From contig NZ_FQWF01000007.1 in NCBI RefSeq assembly GCF_900129585.1, forward strand, positions 150,755 through 214,754: a stretch of 64,000 bases of DNA, read 5' to 3'. Each line of letters opens with the position of its first letter. Within the stretch, counting starts at the first letter, position 1. Below are positions 54,434-62,765 of the stretch, piece after piece. Below the pieces are notes generated by a model. It ran no database searches and was not told the DNA's origin. It saw nothing but the letters and a program-made list of their open reading frames with translations. The stretch is from Flavobacterium micromati (GTDB taxonomy: Bacteria > Bacteroidota > Bacteroidia > Flavobacteriales > Flavobacteriaceae). The translations under genes were made by a program, and so were the position numbers.

Positions 54434-56254
54434 ATGAACAAAATCACTTTTAGAAAAATTAACATAGCTTTTTCGATATTTCTATTTTACTGTATTTTAA
54501 GTGCAAACGCGCAATGCATTCAAGGAAACGAATTCAACAAAAGCACCCCAAAAAGAGATTTAAGAGCAGTATTTTTAACAACTGTTTTTAACTTAGATTG
54601 GCCAACCAGTAGAACGGCTTCTCCAGCAACGCAGCGCGCTGAGTTAATCACCATATTAGATAATTTACAAGATAATGGGTATAATACAGTTTTCTTTCAA
54701 GTGCGTCCATCCAGTGATGCGCTGTACGCTTCAACAATAGAGCCGTGGTCGTTCTACTTAACAGGAACTGAAGGATTAGCACCCAATCCGGTTTGGGATC
54801 CTTTAGAGTTCGCTATAACTGAATCACATAAACGCGGACTCGACTTACATGCCTGGATTAATCCTTATCGATCAAAAAATGGTACGTACATTAATGCTGT
54901 CAATCATCCATCAAATGTAAATCCTAATTGGGTAATGACCGCAACGATCAATCCCAACCTGAAAATCTTAAATCCTGGATTGCCTGAAGTAAGAAACTAC
55001 ATTGTTTCTATTATTCAAGATATTGCTATCAGATATGATGTTGATGGAATTCATTTTGATGACTATTTTTATCCGACATCTTTTATGGCGGCAACTCCAA
55101 ATAATCAAGATAGTCAAACTTTTTTAGTCCATAATCCAAGTGGTTTAACATTAGCCAACTGGAGAAGAGAAAACGCGAATTTGCTTGTAGGGCAAGTTTA
55201 TGATGCAATACAAGTGATCAACACTAATTTTAATAAGAATATTATTTTTGGAATTAGTCCATCAGGTATTTGGAAAAGCGGAACGCCAACTGGAATTATT
55301 GGAGGATCTCATTTTAACGATCAATTTTATGATCCTATTGCGTGGCTAGATGCAGGAAAAGTAGATTATTTAGCACCGCAGTTGTACTGGAAAATTATTG
55401 GAGCCCAAGATTATGTTGCGTTGTCTAAATGGTGGAACGATCAGGTAAAACTAAGAAACAAGCAATTGTATTTAAGTCAAGCGTATTACAAAATGACGGA
55501 TAGTAATAACTGGGCTTCCTCAGAAATACAAAATCAAATTATACAAAATAGATCTGCCGCAATGGATGCCACATTTGGACAAATAGGATATCGCTATGTA
55601 TCGATAAAAGATAATTCAAAATCGCTAAACACTAATTTGCTAGCGGCCGAATATAAATATAAATCTTTTGCTCCGTCAATTGCGGGAAAAGACGCCATTT
55701 GCCCAAATCCTCCGGCTAACATTACCATTACAGGAAATTTGCTGACTTGGAATACTCCCGCTGCAGCAAATGATGGAGATTTACCAGTAAAATATGTTAT
55801 TTATGCCTTTGATAATATGGCGGAAGCTGTAACAAATAAAGAGGATGGTGCTAAAATAATTGAAATTACCGCTGGGAATCAGTTTACATTAACGCAAGAT
55901 CAAGTCGATAATAAATTTATTATAGTTACATCATTAGATAAAAATAATAATGAGGCAGGAACGTACAACCCTTTAAGTATAGAAGATTTTGAGTTAAGTA
56001 CAAGCGAATCACTTACAGTTTATCCAAGTCCGTTTTATGATTTTTTCACAATTATATTTAATAAATCAATAACAACAAACGCCGAAATATTGATTTTTGA
56101 AGGAACGGGGAAACCTGTTTTTCAGCAAAATTATTACACTATTTCAAACTCTAAAATTACTGTAGCGCCTATTAACTTGGCAAGCGGAATATATTATGTC
56201 AGAGTTAATTTTGAAGATGGAAATAGTGAAAGTTTTAAGATTATAAAAAAATAG
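54434..56254 (+). CDS. Secreted GHL10-type glycoside-hydrolase-like protein with type IX sorting domain
   Basis: A 606-residue exported protein: signal peptide (FSIFLFYCILSANAQ), then a GHL10/DUF187-type (beta/alpha)8 domain (RAVFLTTVFNLDWPTS near 42, FFQVRPSSDALY, DLHAWINPYR, YDVDGIHFDDYFYP), about 45-400, then a fibronectin-like domain (about 430-510) and a C-terminal type A sorting domain (VYPSPFYDFFTIIF ... GIYYVRVNFEDGNSESFKIIKK). The last marks export by the type IX system, which fits sprE in the window. Polysaccharide- or peptidoglycan-related hydrolysis is likely but not shown. Confidence 0.9.
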   Translation: MNKITFRKINIAFSIFLFYCILSANAQCIQGNEFNKSTPKRDLRAVFLTTVFNLDWPTSRTASPATQRAELITILDNLQDNGYNTVFFQVRPSSDALYASTIEPWSFYLTGTEGLAPNPVWDPLEFAITESHKRGLDLHAWINPYRSKNGTYINAVNHPSNVNPNWVMTATINPNLKILNPGLPEVRNYIVSIIQDIAIRYDVDGIHFDDYFYPTSFMAATPNNQDSQTFLVHNPSGLTLANWRRENANLLVGQVYDAIQVINTNFNKNIIFGISPSGIWKSGTPTGIIGGSHFNDQFYDPIAWLDAGKVDYLAPQLYWKIIGAQDYVALSKWWNDQVKLRNKQLYLSQAYYKMTDSNNWASSEIQNQIIQNRSAAMDATFGQIGYRYVSIKDNSKSLNTNLLAAEYKYKSFAPSIAGKDAICPNPPANITITGNLLTWNTPAAANDGDLPVKYVIYAFDNMAEAVTNKEDGAKIIEITAGNQFTLTQDQVDNKFIIVTSLDKNNNEAGTYNPLSIEDFELSTSESLTVYPSPFYDFFTIIFNKSITTNAEILIFEGTGKPVFQQNYYTISNSKITVAPINLASGIYYVRVNFEDGNSESFKIIKK

Positions 56255-56893
56255 GAATTAGTTACTTCTATTTTTTTATCGATCGTCTTTTGGGTAAAAA
56301 ACTATGTCTTTAATTTGCTTTCTAGACTCTTATTTTGAGTTTAATTGATATCAGAGAAAACATAAACTTTTAAAATCTGGGCAGTAGATTTGTATCGTTT
56401 TTTACTACGATTAATTTATTCGCTGCAGTAAATATGGGAGAAGTATAATAAAGATCTATAAAAGGATTTAGGTCAATTCGAGAATTGTTTTTAAACGGGG
56501 CTAATAAATTTGCCGTATTAATATATTATCTAAAAGACGTTTAAAAGAGTCGATGGTTTGATGGCTATAATTTAATTTTAAATTTCAGTTTTTAATAAGT
56601 TAAAAATCGAAAAGATAGTTAAGGGTGATAACTTTCTCTTGAGATTCAGGACAACTAATTGATAAAAAAAAGCAAAAAGTACAGTAATTAATACTATCAT
56701 TAACTTTTTTACAATGCCGAAATTTGGAGAATGCTAGGAAGAAAGCAAACATTATAAATATTACAGAAATAAATAAAGATTTAGAAATCCAATGTTTAAT
56801 AGGAATTTAAAATGGATCACAAAATAAACCAGTATAACAACTATCAAATTAATGAAATTTTGTTTAATTAGAAATTTCATATTGCAGGACTGT
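56255..56893. other. Intergenic, 639 bp
   Basis: AT-rich block between convergent genes. The right half holds possible remains of a minus-strand membrane gene (see 56578-56880). I see nothing in the left half. Confidence 0.5.
56578..56880 (-). pseudogene. Possible decayed small membrane gene
   Basis: On the minus strand, ATG 56880 opens a 39-codon hydrophobic frame (MKFLIKQNFINLIVVILVYF) that ends early. Further on, another frame encodes MIVLITVLFAFFYQLVVLNL and runs to 56578. Two strongly hydrophobic stretches in different frames, downstream of and co-oriented with the CPBP gene, suggest one frameshifted membrane protein. AT-rich DNA can also give this by chance. Confidence 0.25.
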
Positions 56894-57358
56894 TTACAAA
56901 AAATGTTTTAAAATAAAAACTATAAAATTATAAAGAGAATGTGCAGTTGCAACTAAAATAAAACCATAATTTTTCTTCACACCAATTATAAAAAGATAAG
57001 CAAAGATAAAACCAATAAATAAAGCAAAAATAAAATAAAACGAATTATATAAATGTTGGAGAGCAAAGGCAAAAGAAGATATTATACAGGCATAATGAGA
57101 TTTAGTTTTTGTTAAAAAGAAATTAATTATGAGATACTGAAATAATAAAGTTTCTAAAATAGGTGCCAGAAAAACTACTAATATAAATTCTTCATTCAAA
57201 TTTTCAAATCCTTTTACACCATGATTAATAGAACGTCCAATTAAGTGAGTAGAAAGAAGCGAAGCTATCGAAGAAATAATCAAATTGCAAAATACAGCAA
57301 TTATTACTAATTTAGGAAAATTCAACTTATTTAGAAAATAGTTTATTTGCTGCACCAC
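56894..57358 (-). CDS. CPBP family intramembrane protease-like protein
   Basis: A 154-residue protein with four to five membrane helices and the CPBP (Abi) signatures in weakened form: the first motif is ILETLLFQ rather than EExxxR, the second FALQH matches FxxxH and the third HSLYNF matches HxxxN. CPBP proteins often accompany bacteriocin genes as processing or immunity factors. It lies 67 bp after two double-glycine peptides on the same strand, which supports an immunity role. The missing EE and R leave activity doubtful. Confidence 0.8.
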   Translation of the reverse strand: MVQQINYFLNKLNFPKLVIIAVFCNLIISSIASLLSTHLIGRSINHGVKGFENLNEEFILVVFLAPILETLLFQYLIINFFLTKTKSHYACIISSFAFALQHLYNSFYFIFALFIGFIFAYLFIIGVKKNYGFILVATAHSLYNFIVFILKHFL

Positions 57359-57425
57359 GATTAAGAATTTAGAGATAAAAATTCCAGAATCAATATTTTT
57401 CTATGATTCTGGAATACTTTTAATT

Positions 57426-57596
57426 TTATTTATAAACCATTGCATTACCATGTCTAGAATCGCTCCTTAATGATGCTGCGATTTCGTATGCACTTCTTAT
57501 TGTATATGCGACGCCATAACTTAAATCACCCCAAAAACTGCTTCCTCCCTCAATATTTAATAACTCAAAATCGCTAAGTACTGTTAAATTTTCCAT
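57426..57596 (-). CDS. Double-glycine leader peptide, bacteriocin-like (peptide B)
   Basis: A 56-residue precursor too short for routine calling. The leader MENLTVLSDFELLNIEGG ends in GG and the predicted mature part of 38 residues begins SSFWGDLSYGVAYTIRSAYE. Size, GG site and neighbours (a similar precursor 19 bp upstream, CPBP downstream) suggest it is half of a two-peptide bacteriocin. The mature part is mildly amphipathic, without cysteines. Confidence 0.75.
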   Translation of the reverse strand: MENLTVLSDFELLNIEGGSSFWGDLSYGVAYTIRSAYEIAASLRSDSRHGNAMVYK

Positions 57597-57615
57597 AAAA
57601 ATAAGTTTTGATTGA

Positions 57616-57798
57616 TTAATGATTTCCTCCGTCAGCCCATCCTTGTCTCCAACTCGATTTTACTTCTTCCCAGTTATCAATAATCTGGGACGCAGCATAG
57701 CCCCAAACGGTTTTCTCCCAGAAACTTTTGCCCCCTCCGTCAATTTCTAATTGTTCCTGAGCACTAAGCTCCCCTAAATTTAAATTTTCTAATGTCAT
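57616..57798 (-). CDS. Double-glycine leader peptide, bacteriocin-like (peptide A)
   Basis: A 60-residue precursor. The leader MTLENLNLGELSAQEQLEIDGG has the hydrophobic spacing and final GG cut by C39-type peptidases of bacteriocin exporters. The predicted mature part is 38 residues, GKSFWEKTVWGYAASQIIDN and on, rich in Trp and Gly. It has the same mature length and S-F-W start as peptide B. No C39 ABC exporter is in the window, so export must use a distant one, if active. Confidence 0.8.
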   Translation of the reverse strand: MTLENLNLGELSAQEQLEIDGGGKSFWEKTVWGYAASQIIDNWEEVKSSWRQGWADGGNH

Positions 57799-57816
57799 AA
57801 TTTTAATTTTTTTTGA

Positions 57817-58185
57817 TTAAATATTCTTACTTTGTCCAACTTGGTTCTGCAGCTCCTTATCAAGACAAGACAAATTTAAGATACTTCCGGCCAATATAAT
57901 TGGACAGAAGTCAAGCCCTCCAGATATTTTCCTAGCTTCGCCTTCAAGAATTATCTCAAATTGAAAATGAAGTCTTAAATCAAAAGACTTGGCATAATAA
58001 AAACTTTGCCTTTTCTTGCAATATTTAATACTGGCATCAAAGTCTTTAAAATATTCGAGAATATTATAGAGCTGACTCCTACTCAATTTTAGTTTATTTG
58101 CAAACTCGATAGGAGTTCCCGTTTTTTCGGTATGAATTAAATGATGTACTTTATTCAATCGTTCAATTTGGTTAATAAAATTCAT
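57817..58185 (-). CDS. Small helix-turn-helix DNA-binding protein
   Basis: A 122-residue protein with a clear N-terminal winged helix (INQIERLNKVHHLIHTEKTG, then PIEFANKLKLSRSQLYNILE). I recall similar proteins beside peptide bacteriocin genes in Bacteroidota. It is 18 bp upstream of the peptide A gene on the same strand, so it probably controls or is co-transcribed with them. Confidence 0.78.
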   Translation of the reverse strand: MNFINQIERLNKVHHLIHTEKTGTPIEFANKLKLSRSQLYNILEYFKDFDASIKYCKKRQSFYYAKSFDLRLHFQFEIILEGEARKISGGLDFCPIILAGSILNLSCLDKELQNQVGQSKNI

Positions 58186-58366
58186 TTTTTGTAGACTTTT
58201 TACTATGTTAATAAAATCACCGCTGTTTTAAATGTATGCTTGAAAGTTACTAAGCCTTTTTTAAACCAATTCTTCTCCCTGCCATAAATAATAATACTTC
58301 CGTTTTTATTCTAACAAATAGATATGTTTTCCACTATTCTGTGAATATTATGAGTTTTTCGCCTCT

Positions 58367-58618
58367 TTACACCAATTGATTGTTTTTGAGTTTTATAAAA
58401 GTCACTTTGCCATTTACTAAGCTACTTACTAAGACATTATCTGTAGTACCGCGCAGCATACTGCAACCCTGACTGCCAATGTCAATTTTTAGAAATGGTA
58501 AGAAAATTATAAAAACAAGTATTGCTAAAATAAGCACCAAGTAAATAGAAATACTCTTAGTTTTGCTTTTGTCCTTTAGATTTTCTAAAGGGTTTATTGG
58601 GTCTTGAGAGAAGTTCAA
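58367..58618 (-). pseudogene. Truncated HlyD-family secretion protein (N-terminus)
   Basis: An 83-codon frame from TTG 58618: a cytoplasmic stretch NPLENLKDKSKTKSISIYLV, one membrane helix (LVLILAILVFIIFLPFLKID) and RGTTDNVLVSSLVNGKVTFI, which is the first beta-strand region of HlyD-type adaptors of peptide exporters. It stops where the biotinyl-like and coiled-coil domains should follow. It is a remnant or a small truncated membrane protein. Confidence 0.7.
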
Positions 58619-58678
58619 AGTTTATTTTTTGAGATTACTTTATCTTCAAAAAAAGAATGTTAAACATGTCAATTACCA

Positions 58679-59704
58679 TTATTTATTATCTAACACCCCA
58701 AGACCCTCAACGAACGAAAATGGCTCGTAGCTCTTTACATTTTTATACATTGGTATAAATTGCCAAAATAAAGTAGTGTAGTTACTATGATTTATATCTA
58801 AGGAAACTTCTTTTGTTTCTCCAGCTTCCTTTTTTGTTAAATAATACAAATTATCTGGATAAAAATTAATTATTTTTTGAATTGAACTAAAGTCAGTTTC
58901 TGATTTACGTTTGCTATCAACGCTTTCGATAGAGGAATAAAAAATCAAATTATTGATATCAAGCTCGTTTGCATTGAACTGGATATTTATTCTTTCGTAG
59001 AAATTCTTAAAAACGAATCCAAATAATTTCAGACTTTCCTCTTCCTTTAATAATACTTTTGTCAAGTAAATATCTTTAAAATTTTGATTATCTATTTTCT
59101 CATCGTACTTAAATTTTGCCTTTAAAGAGTTGAAATCAGCTATTTTTTTTAATTCAGGTAATTTGTATGAATCAAAATCATAAGTTTCAATTTCTTTATG
59201 ATTGACATTTGAATTTTTAACTTTAAAAATTCGATATTGTAGTAATTTTTTTTCCTTATATTTTTTAGAATTATAGTCAAATAGATACTGTATTTTACCT
59301 TCAATATAACCTGTCACCCTTTTATTATTGGTAATAATATTGTTAAAATAACCTTCGACCACAATAATTTCAGCGTTTTTATTATTTTTTGAAATAACCA
59401 CTTCTGATAAATTTATTATTTTCGTATCAAGATAAAAAGTGTTATTCTTGATTTCTTTTAATCGCACAGTATCTTGTACAACATTATTATAATTTGCAAT
59501 AAAATAAAGATCTTTTTCCGGAAGTAATTTTATTTCAATAAGTCCATTTTCGTCAGAATTAGTTACTAAAAGACCCTCAGGATTAAAAATTAAGACATTT
59601 TTTAAAGGATTACTGTCCTGAAGCGAAACAAACTTGATTTGTTGCGCAAAAGAAGAAAGAATACTTAAAATTAATAGAACACAATAAACTGCTAATTTTG
59701 GCAT
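58679..59704 (-). CDS. Exported carboxypeptidase-regulatory-like protein
   Basis: A 341-residue protein with a signal peptide (MPKLAVYCVLLILSILSSFA), an N-terminal CarboxypepD_reg-like domain (FVSLQDSNPLKNVLIFNPEG, ending LSEVVISKN at about 100), then 240 unrecognised residues. ATG 59704 gives the best signal peptide; TTG 59716 is a weaker option. It sits between two HlyD fragments, so it may belong to the same accessory island. Confidence 0.72.
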   Translation of the reverse strand: MPKLAVYCVLLILSILSSFAQQIKFVSLQDSNPLKNVLIFNPEGLLVTNSDENGLIEIKLLPEKDLYFIANYNNVVQDTVRLKEIKNNTFYLDTKIINLSEVVISKNNKNAEIIVVEGYFNNIITNNKRVTGYIEGKIQYLFDYNSKKYKEKKLLQYRIFKVKNSNVNHKEIETYDFDSYKLPELKKIADFNSLKAKFKYDEKIDNQNFKDIYLTKVLLKEEESLKLFGFVFKNFYERINIQFNANELDINNLIFYSSIESVDSKRKSETDFSSIQKIINFYPDNLYYLTKKEAGETKEVSLDINHSNYTTLFWQFIPMYKNVKSYEPFSFVEGLGVLDNK

Positions 59705-59719
59705 TTTTTTTATCAATGT

Positions 59720-59839
59720 TTAGGAAATTATAAAAACAAGTATTGCTAAAACAAGCGTCAAGTAAATAGAAATGCTTACGGTTTTATTTTTGGCGATTAG
59801 ATTTTCTAAGGTGTTTATGCGGTTGGAGCTCAATCTCAT
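59720..59839 (-). pseudogene. Second HlyD N-terminal fragment
   Basis: A 39-codon frame, MRLSSNRINTLENLIAKNKT, then VSISIYLTLVLAILVFIIS and stop. It copies the beginning of the fragment at 58367-58618 (NPLENL ... SISIYLVLILAILVFII), ending just after the membrane helix. So the same truncated adaptor end occurs on both sides of the 58679 gene. Confidence 0.7.
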
Positions 59840-59921
59840 AGGGTTATTTGTAATTTTTCGACAAATTAATTAAAATCAAATCGAGTTGAAATATTTAATA
59901 ATAAAAATAAATCACTCATAT

Positions 59922-60026
59922 CTACCAATTGTATCCAGCTAATAAATAAACGGCATACAATGCAACTAGGACAAAGGCCACTTCACAAAACGTTTTTACG
60001 ATAGTTAATAAATTTTCTTTTTTCAT
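59922..60026 (-). CDS. 34-residue membrane peptide 1
   Basis: MKKENLLTIVKTFCEVAFVL and 14 further residues: a short charged N-terminus and one hydrophobic helix with a Trp at the end. It shares length and the V-K-T-F core with the peptide at 60163. It could be an immunity peptide, a toxin or a membrane-active small protein; there is no evidence beyond sequence. Confidence 0.5.
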   Translation of the reverse strand: MKKENLLTIVKTFCEVAFVLVALYAVYLLAGYNW

Positions 60027-60162
60027 TATTATTAGGTTATAAAAGACCGTTGTTAAGTATTTTTAGGATGAAAAGCTTACGATTGAGCTAATCGATAAGC
60101 TCGATAAAGTGGAGTTGCAATTCCATGAAAATTTCTTCCTAATTTTAATATATGTTTTTTGC

Positions 60163-60267
60163 TCACTTTAAATATATTTTAATACCAATAACGACACCAG
60201 CAAAAAAACCAATCATTAATGAAATTAAAAACGTTTTTACTAATTGACTTACTTCTAAATTATTCAT
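60163..60267 (-). CDS. 34-residue membrane peptide 2
   Basis: MNNLEVSQLVKTFLISLMIG, then FFAGVVIGIKIYLK: a single hydrophobic glycine-rich helix. It has the same size and VKTF position as peptide 1. It starts 7 bp after the frameshifted bacteriocin-like gene, so it may be its immunity partner (inference). Confidence 0.5.
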   Translation of the reverse strand: MNNLEVSQLVKTFLISLMIGFFAGVVIGIKIYLK

Positions 60268-60274
60268 TTTACAT

Positions 60275-60413
60275 CTATTTTGTTATTCCACTACTTACAA
60301 CTGCTGCAATACCATTAACGAAAAAAACTAATAATGACGGATCAACTTCACCCTCAACTTCTTTCACTTCTTGAGCATTTAGCTCCACTAGATTCAATTT
60401 TCTAAATTCATTT
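60275..60413 (-). pseudogene. Frameshifted double-glycine bacteriocin-like precursor
   Basis: In one frame the C-terminal part reads LNLVELNAQEVKEVEGE then VDPSLLVFFVNGIAAVVSSG, a leader-plus-peptide layout with G-E in place of G-G. The natural start is ATG 60413, whose first codons M-N-L-E-N are in another frame. Restoring one T near 60399 gives MNLENLNLVELNAQEV, close to peptide A (MTLENLNLGELSAQEQ). The open frame from ATG 60457 bypasses the shift but adds a non-leader-like start. Confidence 0.65.
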
Positions 60414-60457
60414 TTTAATTTTTTATAACCTGCTTTGTAACAGGGAAGATTAAACAT

Positions 60458-60982
60458 TTTCTTGTTTTACAAAAAGAGTTTCTCGAGAACTTTCTTTTTA
60501 CTAGAGTCTTTATTCCGGCAGCTGTAGTTCCGTTTGCTTGGTTTTATGGAGACCATAGCTTTGCACAACTCCTTGCTTTGTTTTTTTTGGAAGGGTTACA
60601 GTACAGCTGAATTACTCCCTTATGCTTTGTTTTTTGAGGAACAAATAGCTTTACCTAACGTCATGCTCTGTTTTTTTTAGAGGGTTACAGTACAGCTGAA
60701 TTATTCCCCTGTAATTGGCCAATTCCTTAAGATAGTAATTTACATTTAAGTAACGTCTTACTCCAAACGCTTGCACTTTCTTGATGCCAAAACTAATCTA
60801 GTTAGCATCGGTGTGCAAACACTTGTTATCGAAATTCCGTGAATTCCGTGTCGAAATACTTGAATTTCGATACATTTATTATTTAAAAACATATTAATCA
60901 AAGAATTAAAAAAACTAAAAAGGTTACCTTTAAGCTATACTTCTGAAAAAGTTGCTGTATTTTCGTAAAAAATTCTAGTAAA
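60458..60982. repeat. Intergenic, 525 bp, with 90-bp direct repeats
   Basis: Two direct copies 90 bp apart (60555-60619 and 60645-60708) share ATAGCTTT, a TGCTTTG/TGCTCTG-T8 segment and GGGTTACAGTACAGCTGAAT. A 31-bp segment, CAAACACTTGTTATCGAAAT and on (60816-60846), recurs at 63821-63851. No convincing gene; the promoter of the AraC-type gene must be at the right end. Confidence 0.75.
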
Positions 60983-62710
60983 ATGAAATACCTTCTACCT
61001 ACAAAAACAATTTTTTTTCTGTTATTTCCTCTTTTTTTACATTCGCAAATTACTATTCATAATCACACTTCTTTATCGTATAATGCTATAGATGATAATT
61101 ATTTTAGAGTTCAAGGTGATTATAAAAAACAAGTGGCTTGGACAAAAGTGTACTTAGAAAAAGCCAAAAGGGACAGAAAAGCAATCCGAATTGCCAGAGG
61201 CTATTATTTAGTAGCTCTTTTGTTTTATACTAATAAACCGGTCAAAGCAATACAATATCTAGATAGCGTTATTAAATATTCTAAAATAGATCCTAATAAA
61301 TTTTTTCCAGCAGCTGCGTATTGTGAAAAAGCCTCTTTACTTGTACAAGAACGAAAATTTGACGAGGCATTACTTAATTTTAATTTAGCCGAGCAAGTAG
61401 CTTTAAAAACAAATATCGATTATTATTACGTCGTAAGAAACGCCATTGGAACAACAAAATCTGAAGAAATGGGGGAGGTTGATGAAGCATTAAAATTATA
61501 TCAGGAATGTTTTGCTTATTATCAAACTAAAGAATATCGAGGGGACTATTATTCATGGGATTACCAAAACATAATATTTGGATTAGCAGATGTTTATAAG
61601 GCATTACACAAAACGGATTCAACTACTTTTTACAATACGTTAGGGTATAAGGAAGCATTAATCACAAAGAATAAAGAATATCAACTTTTGTTCACTCTAA
61701 ACGAGGGCGCTAATCAGGTGGACAAAAAGAATTATGCAGCTGCTCTGGACAGTATTAGTAAAGCATTACCTGGATTAATTAAACTGAAAAATGAAGGAAA
61801 TATTTTGGCTTCATATTATTATTCAGGCAAAGCCTATTCTGGATTAGGAAATAAAACTAAAGCGGTACAAAATTTTATAAAGGTGGACTCCATGTATACC
61901 ATTAAAAAAAGAATTACACCTGAGTTTGTAAGTGGGTATTCATATTTGATTGATTACTACAAAAAAACTGGCGATAAAGAAAAACAGTTGCACTATATCA
62001 CCGTTTTTATGCATATCGATAGCGTCTTGCAAAAAAACTATAAACATTTGAATAAGGTTTTGTTAAAAGAATATGATACACCTCATTTGTTTGCCGAAAA
62101 AGAAAATTTAATTCTGTCGCTACAAAAAAATCAAACTACATCTTCATTTGGCATGTTGGCTTTAATTATTTCTACAATTACCATTACTGGCTTTGCTACT
62201 TACCAATTTAATCAAAAAAAACAATACCGCAAGCGTTTTGAAGCCATCGTTCATCCCGCTTCAACTACTGTTGAAACGAGTAGTGCTCAAGAAACATCAG
62301 TCCCAACATCAGAGGTAAAAGAATCTCAAGAACAGCAAAGTATACCGGCTGATATAGTGCAAGAATTACTGACTAAATTAACAACATTTGAGAACAACAA
62401 AGCATATTTAGAAAAAACTATTTCGATTCAAAAATTAGCAGTGAGTTTGAATACCAATATAAAATACTTATCTAAAGTTATAAATGAAAATAAAGGGAAA
62501 ACATTTGTCAACTACATTAATGATCTTAGAGTGGATTATGCAAGTATTCAATTGCAAATTCAGCCTAAACTGCGTAAATATACCATTCAGGCTTTAGCGC
62601 ATGAATTTGGGTTTAACAGTGCGGCATCATTTTCAGCTGCTTTTAATAAAACTTACAAAATAAATCCTACTTATTTTATTAAAGAGCTTGAAAGCTTAAA
62701 TGAGTCCTAA
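60983..62710 (+). CDS. TPR sensor with AraC-type DNA-binding domain
   Basis: A 575-residue membrane regulator. It has a signal/anchor (IFFLLFPLFLHS), a periplasmic tetratricopeptide-repeat region (about 45-350), one membrane helix (about 392-412, LALIISTITITGFATYQF), a short acidic linker and a C-terminal AraC-type helix-turn-helix (about 470-570, IQKLAVSLNTNIKYLSKVIN ... TIQALAHEFGFNSAASFSAA). Such single-protein systems sense an external signal and act on DNA directly. Its place beside the bacteriocin-like island suggests, but does not prove, that it regulates it. Confidence 0.85.
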   Translation: MKYLLPTKTIFFLLFPLFLHSQITIHNHTSLSYNAIDDNYFRVQGDYKKQVAWTKVYLEKAKRDRKAIRIARGYYLVALLFYTNKPVKAIQYLDSVIKYSKIDPNKFFPAAAYCEKASLLVQERKFDEALLNFNLAEQVALKTNIDYYYVVRNAIGTTKSEEMGEVDEALKLYQECFAYYQTKEYRGDYYSWDYQNIIFGLADVYKALHKTDSTTFYNTLGYKEALITKNKEYQLLFTLNEGANQVDKKNYAAALDSISKALPGLIKLKNEGNILASYYYSGKAYSGLGNKTKAVQNFIKVDSMYTIKKRITPEFVSGYSYLIDYYKKTGDKEKQLHYITVFMHIDSVLQKNYKHLNKVLLKEYDTPHLFAEKENLILSLQKNQTTSSFGMLALIISTITITGFATYQFNQKKQYRKRFEAIVHPASTTVETSSAQETSVPTSEVKESQEQQSIPADIVQELLTKLTTFENNKAYLEKTISIQKLAVSLNTNIKYLSKVINENKGKTFVNYINDLRVDYASIQLQIQPKLRKYTIQALAHEFGFNSAASFSAAFNKTYKINPTYFIKELESLNES

Positions 62711-62765
62711 GCTTTACTTTAAATGATTGGTGTTTTTTAGATTTCTTAGTTTGAATGTATTTTAG

